Positions 23,101 to 32,545 of a DNA stretch of 64,000 nt are shown here, piece by piece (position 1 is the first letter of the stretch; each line of letters opens with the position of its first letter). The stretch is from the NCBI RefSeq assembly GCF_030253575.1, contig NC_080557.1:45336501-45400500 (forward strand), read 5' to 3'. Both the position numbers and the translations under genes were made by a program. Below the pieces are notes generated by a model. The model made no database searches. It was not told the DNA's origin and was given only the letters and a program-made list of their open reading frames with translations. Source of the stretch: Rhododendron vialii. Lineage: Eukaryota > Streptophyta > Magnoliopsida > Ericales > Ericaceae.

Positions 23101-26100
23101 CATCACATAACTGTTTATGGTAGGAGACATGATACTTTGTTTGTTCTAGACAGGAAAAAAAGTTACTTAAGCCTGGACAACCATGGAATCCCCCGTCCTT
23201 TAACTAACTTAAATATTGCATTACCCAACATTGCAGGAAGTGGGTGGAAGGTGCACGATGCCAACCTTGAGTTGAGCGACTAATAGAGAGATGCGACCAA
23301 AATATATGAAGCCCAGGCAAGCAACCTTAGGAAACTTTTACCTGGAGAGTAAAGAAGTAAGTTGCGCAAGAAAGCACAAACATGTGGTTCCTTAATGACT
23401 TCAATTTGCTTCGCCCAAGGGCTTTTCACGTTGTTCATTTTTTCATGATTCTCTCCATGCATTAACTCTTTGATGGCTGCATACATGACAACATACAAAA
23501 AAGGGGAAAAAAAAAATTAGAAGAGTAACTATCCTAGAAGGATGAAAAGCGGACCCCAAAGGTTAACAAGATGAGTTAAGCGTTTCATAATGGAGACTCA
23601 ATTCAAGCCGTTCAAAAAAAAAAAAAATGGAGACTCAATTCAAACATGGCAAAATAAAGACAGCACAGCATACCAAGGTTTTACAGTCGTTCAAGCGACA
23701 GCCCTAACATGATTTATAGTATGTTTTCAGCTTCAGTTATGATGGCGCAACTCACAGGTTTTTATGAAATAATATAATTTCACTTTTTGTTTTTATGGTT
23801 TTGGCTTCAATACTATCATTGACGTAGGAATGTAAATGGAACCCGGCAGTTTTGTTTATACCATCCCGACACACAACTCTGTTATAAATCCCTGCCTCTG
23901 CACCATTACTCAGTGCGACTCATTGTGAAAACACCCTCCTGGCCTGACGGGGTTTAGGTCTCCCCAACCAGTATGTATTATTAAGAAAAAATTTGGACTT
24001 CTGGAAGTCCACGTAGCTGTTAGCACACTTATTGAGGTTCACATGCCAAGTTAGAGCTCGACTTTTGTAGAGAGGTTGGAAGTCATGCCTCTAGCTTAAC
24101 TTTACATCAGCTATGGTTCTTCATCAAAATTTCTACTCAATCAGACAAATAATGCAACAATTTCACTGGAAAAAAGATATCTCCAATCTCCATATTTTAC
24201 TAGCTCCCGAATATTGCAGTTCTCATTCGATTCTCTAGGTCAAAAAGTTTGACCCAAACCAGGTAACATCTTTTACGTTAATCTCCAATGGGCAAACAGT
24301 CTGACAATGCACAAAGAATAGCATTAATGGTTGCATTATTGCTAAGAGAAACCCCTAAACATGAAAAAGAAAAAGAAAAAATATCATACCTTTGTCAATA
24401 GTTACAAGGTTCACATCCCTCTCGTAGTAAGTGAAAGGACTCTTGAAGCCTTTAAATAAACCGAAACATGCCCCATCTGTCATCTAAATAGCACGAAATT
24501 AATGCTACAACCAGAGGAAATGACCAACACTGTCTTTGTCGAAAAGTTAAGTACTATTCTAGATAGCAGTCAAGCAAACAGAAATAAAGAATACAAGCAA
24601 CTACAAAACTGGCTTAACATAATTGACTTGGATACCTAGTTCAGTCTTCATTTTTCAGTATACCATGACAAATGGGTATGTTTGAAAGTACCAAAAACAA
24701 AAATATAAACATAATTACGAATACATGTACATGGTCATGTCATCAAATAGACATATGTCCACAAAAGTCGTCCAACAGCTATGATATGTTGTGCTTGATA
24801 ATACAGAATGATGGGCGCCTACACAACAATCACTAGGGAAAAATCTATAACCAGCGGACTTTGTCAGATTCTGTGATGTGCTAAGTGAATAATTCAAACA
24901 AGCAGCAAACTTTATTATCAAGCTTGTAGAAGCCAAAAATTCTGTTTCTGCCATTAGTAGGGAACTGCCTGGTACAATTTACCACATAAATAATGAGATT
25001 TATTTAGTTTTTGGGACAGAAAGAATGCCAACTTTCAAATGTTTCAGTTATTATTATCTATATTTATCAATTTTCCCAACATAAACTACTTTCAGTATTT
25101 AGTAGTTTGGAACACTTAACACTTCTTAGTGAACAAAGCAAGCAAAAAATGGTATGAAATGTTAAATAATGTTCCATTAGCTGTTTACAAATCTACCACT
25201 TCTGTGCAATAATGGTTCATTAATTTGATATAACAAATCTATCAATGACATCCTCGTGAAACAAATGCCTAACAGCAGATGTGAAATCTTACTTCTTACT
25301 ACGAACGTACGTGGGTATCTGTTACCGCTCCACACTCAAATATCAAACAACCGATGGGCGTTGTCATGAAGCAATGCATACTCTAAGGGCTCATCACTGC
25401 TTGAAGGATTTATTTTATTTTATTTTTTATATCAGCTGCTTGAAGGATAGATACTTGGAAAGAAGTTGATGCAACGCTAACGGGCTGACAATATAGTGCC
25501 ACACATTTTCAACATTGCCCCCAAATGGACCTCAAAGTTGTCAAGTTGATGAGTGACCGAACACCTAACGCATGTCTACATTGAAGCAAATACATATGAA
25601 CCAGATAAAAGATGCCATAAAGAATGGCTTTAAGTGCCACTGGCAATGTCTCACCTGATTGGCGGCTATATTAACGTTTGACACAACATTATTAGTCTTG
25701 AGTATGTAAATTCATAGACAGTTATCTTGTTTCAAGTATATAAACCAACCACATATATCTCACCTCTGTAAAGATCTTGTTGGACAACAGTACAGGAAAA
25801 GTAATATAGTGTTTCATGGCAATCTGGACGAATTGAGTACGAACAGCATCAGAGAAAATTGAACTGCTGAACTGAAAACCTATAACATGTAGTGTGGGAT
25901 ACCTACAACAGAAGAAGAATAAATAAACGGTAAAGAATCATCCCATTATCCACCTTAAAACAATCCAAATCTACCAAGTTAATAAGTGACCTGCATAGAG
26001 CATTCCTCTACCTCTGCTGAAGTGATTTTACTTTCTCAAACATAACAGCGGAGTTGTTGCCTCGTACTAAAGGTTCCTCCAGGAATGCACCAAAAAGAAC

Positions 26101-27481
26101 TAAGACTCCATTTTTCCTGCAAAAGTCCTTGCTATCCTCTACTTTATTCATCCAGAAATGATGAGGGCCTGTACATTAATTCATGTTTTTACAAGGGGGA
26201 GTGGTGGAGGCACGACAAATATATAAAGCTGGGAATGAGAGAACACATTGGCTAGTGATTGTGAGGCCCCAGTTCTTGACAAGAGGGGACACCAAGGGCC
26301 TCTGCCCTTCCATCCCAGACAATCCACAGGGCAAAAGAAGTATCAGTTCTTGCAACAAGAGGACCTGCACCCCTGACTTTACGATTAGGAAGCCAACTAG
26401 GACCACTTGCTTACTAGGCTGGTGCCACAGGGCCGCAAACTCAAGCCATTTTCTTAGCCCATATTAAACTAAAATCCTAAAGATTTGAATTATTACCTTC
26501 CACGTCATTCATGGTAGATTCAATAAAGGACAGTAAATTATCTTCAGGAAACAACTCGTGTGATGTTTCCGAAGCAGTCGAGAACCTGAAAGAGACTGTC
26601 ACGGTAAAGTTAGGACTGCTACCAAACACTGAAATGGATACTGAGACATGTTCAAACTTTTAATCTATGAACATTCAAATCTCAACAGCTGTAACAAAAA
26701 AAAAGAAAACAAAAAAGGCAGTCTTTATTGATAATTAGTCCAGAAATGGAGAACCTTTCGAGCCAAAACTAGCAGCCTAATCGGTGAATATTGCACCATT
26801 TCACACGAACCATAACAAGAAAGTGGCATATAAATACAAATTAACTGCTACGGTAATTGCGAAGAACTACTGAGCAATTCACGTATCGTTTTATACAGAC
26901 TTCTGTTCTTACGCCAGCCGTTTGACATGAAAATCGCATGTACAGTTTGGCTCCGTAAAGGGGGCCAAGCTGTCAAAGGTATCTTGAGGCAGCCCGCCGC
27001 GGAGGGATAAATACAAGGTACTTTATTGCTTAGTTTGGCTTTTCGGGATTTCAACTTCAAATATAGTACAGTATTTACAGTTATTACCTCTTCACAAAAC
27101 AACCTCTGTCCGTAAAACTTCTCTTGATGTTTTGCCATGGACCAGGCAAAGAATTCCAACGGGAATCAAATAAGTCCTTATCTGGTCTAAATTGTATATA
27201 ACGATTACCTACACAAGGAAACACAAAGCAACCGCCGCCATTAGCTCTCCCATATCTTTGCTTCCGAAAACAACAACTGAAAACATGTATCAGTAAAAAA
27301 ATAATAATTAACAAGGTACGAAAAAAATAAAATTAATCAAAGTGAAGTTCTCTACAATCGAACATCGACAGGACACAAGCTTTCGATTGAGTGAGTGAAA
27401 CACTGGAGTGGAGATTCTACCCGAGTGAACGCAGGGGGAAACCCTAGAAATTTGCCTCAGTCTTCGAAACACCAGAGACAT
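17136..27481 (-). CDS. EMB1974: NHL-domain protein, EMB1974-like, 798 aa in 17 exons
   Basis: Seventeen minus-strand exons join without a break to 799 codons: 27481-27356, 27260-27088, 26585-26497, 26168-26012, 25902-25764, 24483-24390, 23476-23342, 22366-22266, 22148-22035, 20862-20636, 19759-19701, 19593-19408, 19214-19091, 18990-18932, 18220-18075, 17937-17776 and 17441-17136. The exon 1/2 junction is the least certain. The N-terminus MSLVFRRLRQISRV is Arg-rich without acidic residues, like an organelle presequence. A thioredoxin-fold-like segment (GVLVLFGAFLEEP; exons 4-5) precedes NHL beta-propeller repeats, clearest in exon 8 (DEMGNRLFLSDTNHHRIIVF) and exons 9-10 (GCLYFVDSENHAVRRAD). 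The Arabidopsis match, from memory At3g07060, is embryo-essential; its biochemical role is unknown to me. Exon 12 carries a 107-bp tandem duplication at its 3' end. Introns hold a 19-nt LINE scar and a possible SINE. Confidence 0.88.
19254..19467. repeat. 107-bp tandem duplication across an exon-intron junction of the NHL gene
   Basis: 19254-19360 and 19361-19467 are the same 107 bases with four differences by eye (about 96%). The unit holds the last 60 bases of exon 12, its donor (GATACAG then GTACAG) and about 47 bases of intron. The exon-proximal donor at 19408 keeps the frame. The second donor at 19301 would add 107 nt and shift the frame. Confidence 0.92.
23589..23643 (+). mobile_element. 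19-nt LINE insertion scar with 18-bp target duplication
   Basis: AATGGAGACTCAATTCAA occurs twice (23589-23606 and 23626-23643), enclosing only GCCGTTC plus twelve A. The same GCCGTTC-A(n) end terminates the LINE-like fragment at 43556, so this is an extremely 5'-truncated LINE copy made by target-primed reverse transcription. It lies in an intron of the NHL gene. Confidence 0.7.
26190..26458 (-). mobile_element. Possible SINE in an NHL-gene intron
   Basis: On the minus strand the segment starts near GGGCTAAGAAAATGGCTTGA and includes a B-box-like GGGGTGCAGGTCC about 90 bases in. It ends near a short GTAAAAAC tail just before exon 4. It is GC-richer than the intron around it. No clear target duplication was found, so this is tentative. 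Confidence 0.3.
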
Positions 27482-27670
27482 TTTTTGCCCCCAATTTCTC
27501 CGAGTACCCGTCTGGCCGTCTCTGTTTTCCCCCGGTGTTAGGAATCGGGAATTTTTGTTGTCGGCGGCGGGAGTAGATCGGCGGGTAGGGCTTGAAAATA
27601 TTTTGGTCCGGTTGGCGCGCGGAACCCTTTGTTTGGGCCTAATGTAACAAGGCCCAACTAGGTATACTTA
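27482..27670 (-). promoter_or_regulatory. Leader and proximal promoter of the NHL gene
   Basis: GC-richer sequence upstream of the ATG at 27481, including CGCCGCCGACAA-type text on the minus strand around 27560-27570. It is limited upstream by the MITE at 27671. No TATA box is obvious. Confidence 0.35.
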
Positions 27671-27927
27671 GGTACCGTTTCAGAAATTTTCTAAGAAATT
27701 TTTTTAAAAAATAAATAGCTTATTTCACATTTTTAAATTAAAAAATAATATAAATAAAAAATTATTTTTTTATTTTTTTATTTTTTACACCGTATAAAAG
27801 ATCTCGATGAGATCTATCAAACAAAATCCATATTGATAGAAAAATTATTTGCGTAAATACGTGATTTTTGGGCTTGAAATTACATTCTTAAAAAATAAGT
27901 ACTTATTGGGAGTTCTGAAACGAAGCC
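27671..27927. mobile_element. PIF/Harbinger-like MITE, 257 bp, TTA target duplication
   Basis: Ends GGTACCGTTTCAGAA and TTCTGAAACGAAGCC match as inverted repeats at 12 of 15 bases and are flanked by TTA on both sides (27668-27670 and 27928-27930). The body holds the same AGATCTCGATGAGATCT palindrome and AATAAGTACTTATT blocks as the element at 5513-5751. It sits about 190 bp upstream of the NHL gene start. Confidence 0.8.
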
Positions 27928-28019
27928 TTAGGGGCTATAATTTAACAAGTGTCCCTAATCTCATGAAGTAAAAGCACATCAATCGTGAAACTGTCTATTA
28001 ATTTCATCCTTATAAATTA

Positions 28020-28152
28020 GGGAAAACGACGGCCTAGGACGTGTTTCGATAATTAATAACCCGCTAATAATATTTTCAGTATTAACAAATGTTCTCAGCA
28101 TGTCTTTGGCAAGTAATAATTATCAAAACACGTTATTGACCATCATTTTCCC
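28020..28152. mobile_element. Mutator-type MITE, 133 bp, exact 9-bp target duplication
   Basis: Inverted ends of about 40 bases start GGGAAAACGACGGCC at the left and GGGAAAATGATGGTC on the opposite strand at the right. Both flanks carry TATAAATTA (28011-28019 and 28153-28161). A 9-bp duplication with GGGAAAA ends fits Mutator-like elements. Confidence 0.85.
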
Positions 28153-28161
28153 TATAAATTA

Positions 28162-28823
28162 TAAAGGGTTTTTTCATCCAAATTTTGGACAAGCTAAATG
28201 GATGGAATATTAAGGGAAAAAAATAGAATAACATGTATAAAGAATGAGGAGAGAGGAACTAGAAACAGAAATGCAAGAGATGATGACGAGGTAATAAACA
28301 TGCTACCTTAAGACCTATATCTATGAAACATGCTTTCATATTCTGGTTTATGATTTGATTCTTAACATGTATGTGCCTAATTTCAAGACATCCTTTCCAA
28401 TTTTCACCATCCGCTTTGAAGCTTTCCCTCCCTCCCCCTCCTAGCGAGTCCCCTCTCTTCTTAGTGTTGATGGTGCAACTGATTTCATAGACATTGATCT
28501 TTTGTGGGACTCAGGGGTGTATGTGTTTCTTATTATTGACAAATGCATCTCCATTTTCTTCAAAACATCAATCCGAGAAACGCATACAGAATTACACTTT
28601 TTCACTATCTTTATAATTTTTATTATCCGCGCTTTCCTCTTCGTCGTTCACTCTTTGAAACCATGCCCCATAATTCACAAAGTTATTTGTCAACAATTAC
28701 AGAATGTAAGGCTGGTGCTCATGAAGTTTCAAGTGAGCCCAATTCACAAGCAAACCAAGTGGCTAATTAAGTGAAACACTGTATAATCTCTATTTGAAAA
28801 GTTTGTTTAGTTGGTAGGGTAGT
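28162..28823. other. Intergenic DNA, no supported gene
   Basis: Mixed-composition DNA with short chance open frames around 28500-28770 that overlap each other and lack splice or homology support. Confidence 0.4.
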
Positions 28824-31762
28824 CCTATGGTACACACCCCTTATTAGGGGTGTACCGTACGCATCATGATTTTAAACCCTTGGATTTCAAAGTAAATAAT
28901 CCGGACCACCCATTTATTAAATCAATTTATAAAATAAAAAAAGGGCTCAGCAGGTAACAGGTTGTTCACTCCTCCTTGACTTTCTCTTCCTCTCCCTCAT
29001 GTGTAAAATACTACAAATTATATAACATAACCACAATTGTTATAACAACACAAAAAATTGACACTTTCTTACCACAATGTGTCGTACCAAAAGAAATCGA
29101 TCAAAAAATACTAGATACACGACCAAAATATATCGTAGTACAATCAATAATTATTATACCCAAGCAAGATACATGTCTAAAATATCACAAATTAAATATT
29201 GTATAACTTAACATCCTAACAGTCCTGATTGATCATTTTAAAAATACACTCACTAACGACATTTAGACTGTACAGTTAATTTATAGTATTTGGTGTGAAA
29301 CCTAGTCCTCTGTTATAGTTGAATGTAATGTAGCCATGCGACTGTGACACAATAATAACGATCAAATCCGTTGAATTTTTTATGTTTGTTGATTAAGTCA
29401 CCTACGTAAATTTTTGTCTCAATCAGGTTTAGAAAACTCCATTATCGGCACACAAATTGAATAATAGAATGATATTTTTCATCCAATTAAGTGTCTAGCT
29501 ATAAGCCATCAACTTCATTCTTGGTACGAATGACCTAATTAATATTATGTAAAAGATAGACGATTTTGATAAAATAAAAAATAAAATAAAATAAACACCT
29601 TACGTGGGGCTCAGATGGTGCATTATTATATTTTAATGTTGTATTGAAATTGAACGACGAGATTTGTTGAAGTATGAAAATTTAAGGACTAACTATGTAA
29701 TTTATCCTAAAAAATAACAACATTCTTTTAAAAAAAATAGGAACGAAGAGTGTAAGACATGAACTCCAGATCTTTTAGATAAATGTCCAAATTCCAACAC
29801 TTTATCACTATAGTACACAATTTAGAATTTGTAATTCTAAAGGCTATTAGTTATATAATATTTTCTTGTATGTATGGGCTTTATTTTCAGGCTATGTCAT
29901 TGGTGTAAATCAATATGTCGACTATAATAATTTTTTTTGAAAGAAAGTACAATGACAATAAGCTTACAAAATTATTTAGATTTTACTTCCACGACCTAGT
30001 TCCAAGGACCACCATTAAATTTTGATTGGTATGCATAGGGTGAAGGTTTGACACCGATCCATGTGTCAAATATATAGTGCCAATTGTTAAGTGTATCGCC
30101 CTGAATATTAATAAGATTGGGTATTAATGTAATTAATTTCACCAATTACAAAAAGGGGAGTAATTTTCACAATCTATTTTTTGATATTCACACTTATTTT
30201 TTTGTATTCCATTTTAGTGTCGAAAGTGTATGCATTTGAGACAGTAGGATAATTATTTTTTTAGTGACCTCTCATTTTTCCACGAAGGAATTTTGATTTT
30301 TTGAATTAAATTTTGTGGAGAAATAATTTGATTTAGACAATATTTTGAGAGGAAATTGTAGTTGTATTAAAAATTTTGGGTATAGTACTTACTTTTTGGT
30401 GAATTTCTTGGATGAAATTTTTGTGCGAGAACTTCATTTTTAGTTTAAATTATTGAGGTATTGTGTAGGAACAAATAAGAATTTGAAAAAATAGTATGGA
30501 GGGAATCGAAAATTAAGATAATATGGTGAAAATTTTAAAATTTTAAAAACTAATGTGGCGGGAATTGAAAATAATTAGTGGTAATGTATTTTGCCAATTA
30601 TAATTATCGTTTACTGAACATTCCGATTGAATTTTTTTTATACGACACGTTGTGGGTATGAAAACGACAATTTATGGTGTTGTCATAACAAATTTGGTTA
30701 TATTACTAAATTTGTGGTATGATATTTTGTTGATTATAACTATCGTTAATTGAACATTCTGATTGAATTTTTTTATACGACACGTTGTGGGTATGAAAAC
30801 GTCAATTTATGGTGTTGTCATAACAAATTTGGTTATATTATTGAATTTGCGATATGGTATTTTGTTAATAATAACTATCGTTAATTGAGCATTTCAATTG
30901 AATTTTTTTTATACGACACGTTGTGGGTATGAAAACGCCAATTTATGGTGTTGTCATAACAACTTTGGTTATATTACTGAATTTGTGGTATAATATTTTG
31001 TTGATTATAACTCGTTAATTGAATATTCTGATTGAATTTTTTTATACGACACGTTGTGGGTATGAAATTGTCAATTTATGGCGTTGTCATAACAAATTTG
31101 ATTATATTACTAAATTTGTGGTATTTTAGACATGTGTTATTACGGAATATTTTAATTAATTTCATTTGGTACGACACATTGTGGTAAGAAAACGTCAATT
31201 TATGGTATTGCCATAATAATTATGGTTTGTTATATAATTTGTGGTATTTAAATATATTTTCTTTTGATACGACACATTGTGTTAAGAAAATGACAATTTT
31301 AGGTGTTGTTATAATAATTGTGGATATTTTATAAAATTTGTGGCATTTTACAAATATTTTTGGCTTGAGTATAACAATTGTTGATTCTAGTACTACATAT
31401 TTTGATTTTGTTACGGAATATCATACGAGTCAAAAAAAATTTGGTATGATTCATTGTGGTAAGATAATGCCAATTTATGGTATTGTTATAACATTTATGG
31501 GTAACATTATTTAATTTTTGATATTGTACGTATATATTTGGTTAGGGTATAAATATTATGGATTTCGGTACGAATAATTATGGTTACATAATAACAATAT
31601 TTTTTAATTATGGATAACCTGCTAATGACCTGTTCAACAGGTAAATTTTAATGTACAAGTCGTAACTAGAATCATAAATATGCATTCAAAAACCAAAAAT
31701 CGGCATAATGAAAATCACAAATTGTCATAATTTAGATATACGGTATACCCTGTGTACCATAG
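28824..31762. mobile_element. Possible non-autonomous DNA transposon of about 2.9 kb carrying a satellite array
   Basis: CTATGGTACACA at 28824 reappears inverted at the right end (TGTGTACCATAG, ending 31762). After a 12-16 bp extra palindrome at the left, the similarity continues inward (GGGTGTACCGTA against GGGTATACCGTA). The interior is AT-rich, has no long coding frame and holds the tandem array at 30592-31520. No target duplication is clear. Confidence 0.4.
30592..31520 (+). repeat. Tandem array of about 135-bp units, four similar copies and several decayed ones
   Basis: Units start near 30592, 30733, 30867 and 31002 and share TACGACACGTTGTGGGTATG followed by AATTTATGGTGTTGTCATAA. More divergent units follow at about 31137, 31260 and 31436 (TACGACACATTGTGGTAAG). 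Similarity falls steadily from left to right. Confidence 0.9.
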
Positions 31763-31954
31763 CTTCCTCCAGGTCTTAATTGTTGATACTACATTTTACG
31801 GCAAATTATATAACAGTCGTGATTTAAGGAAATTTGTAATGTCTCAACCTCACGTTTTTTACCAGATCATTCGATCAAAATTACAGTATTTAAAACACGT
31901 TTTACCGCAAGGATACAAAGCTCTTAAAATGCACTTTCAAAGTAAAAATATTGT

Positions 31955-32070
31955 GAGTAGGGCTGCAAATGAACGGAGCAGCTCGCGAGCTCGGCTCGGT
32001 CCGTTTAGTAAATGTGTTGAGATTGAGATTGAGTTTTCGATCTGCTCGGCTCGTTCGACAAAAGTTTGAC
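31955..32070. mobile_element. Fragment of a GAGCTCGGCTCG-rich transposon end
   Basis: The stretch GGGCTGCAAATGAACGGAGC, then GCTCGCGAGCTCGGCTCGG and TCTGCTCGGCTCGTTCGAC, resembles one end of widespread plant hAT-like elements built of such motifs. The other end was not found. Confidence 0.4.
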
Positions 32071-32171
32071 TCGTTTAGTTTAGTAAAATGACCACTCCAT
32101 TGGAGGATGCTGGCAGTACTTTGAGAGAATATTGATATATTATGTACTTACCGACGAAACACACACCAACT

Positions 32172-32257
32172 GGGGTGGTGGCGCAGTTGGCTAGCGCGTA
32201 GGTCTCATAGCTTTCTGAGTAATCCTGAGGTCGAGAGTTCGAGCCTCTCTCACCCCA
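32172..32257 (+). tRNA. tRNA-Met (CAT), elongator, with a 12-nt intron
   Basis: The 86 bases fold as a cloverleaf: acceptor stem GGGGTGG with TCACCCC, D arm GCGC...GCGC, anticodon loop CTCATAA after removing about 12 bases (GCTTTCTGAGTA) placed one base 3' of the anticodon, T arm GAGAG-TTCGAGC-CTCTC, discriminator A. Removing the intron gives the normal 74 nt. A and B boxes are intact, and a TTTTT terminator follows at 32264-32268. Introns in plant genes for elongator tRNA-Met are well known. The gene lies about 290 bp upstream of the NSN1 start codon on the same strand. Confidence 0.95.
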
Positions 32258-32323
32258 ATCATCTTTTTGCTGAACAAACTCCGGGTCAACCCATACCCGC
32301 CCCACATTATCACTCGTCATCTG

Positions 32324-32333
32324 AAACCCTAAA
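32324..32333 (+). promoter_or_regulatory. Telo-box in the NSN1 leader or proximal promoter
   Basis: AAACCCTAAA at 32324, with a second partial AAACCCTA near 32367. Telo-boxes are enriched near the transcription start of plant ribosomal-protein and ribosome-biogenesis genes, which fits NSN1. The cap site is inferred. Confidence 0.55.
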
Positions 32334-32545
32334 ACCCCAACTCCTCCTCTGAGTACTCTCTCCCAAACCCTACTTCATCCGCCCTTCTTTCTGCAACACC
32401 ATATACTCTTTTCTCTCTCCTGTTTTCCCAGGTATGCCGCTTGATTTCCTCTATTGTTTTATCGATTGCTCCAATCAGAGTTATAAAGATCAAGAACTTG
32501 ATTTTTTGTTTATTTTCCAGATAATTCTGTCGTTTACAATCAAAG

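Noticed and set aside
28502-28774. Two overlapping plus-strand frames of 75-90 codons
   Set aside because: No recognisable domain, wrong composition for a gene, and in a transposon-rich spacer.
30592-31520. Reading the 135-bp array as a coding repeat protein
   Set aside because: All frames are broken within each unit and the AT content is too high.
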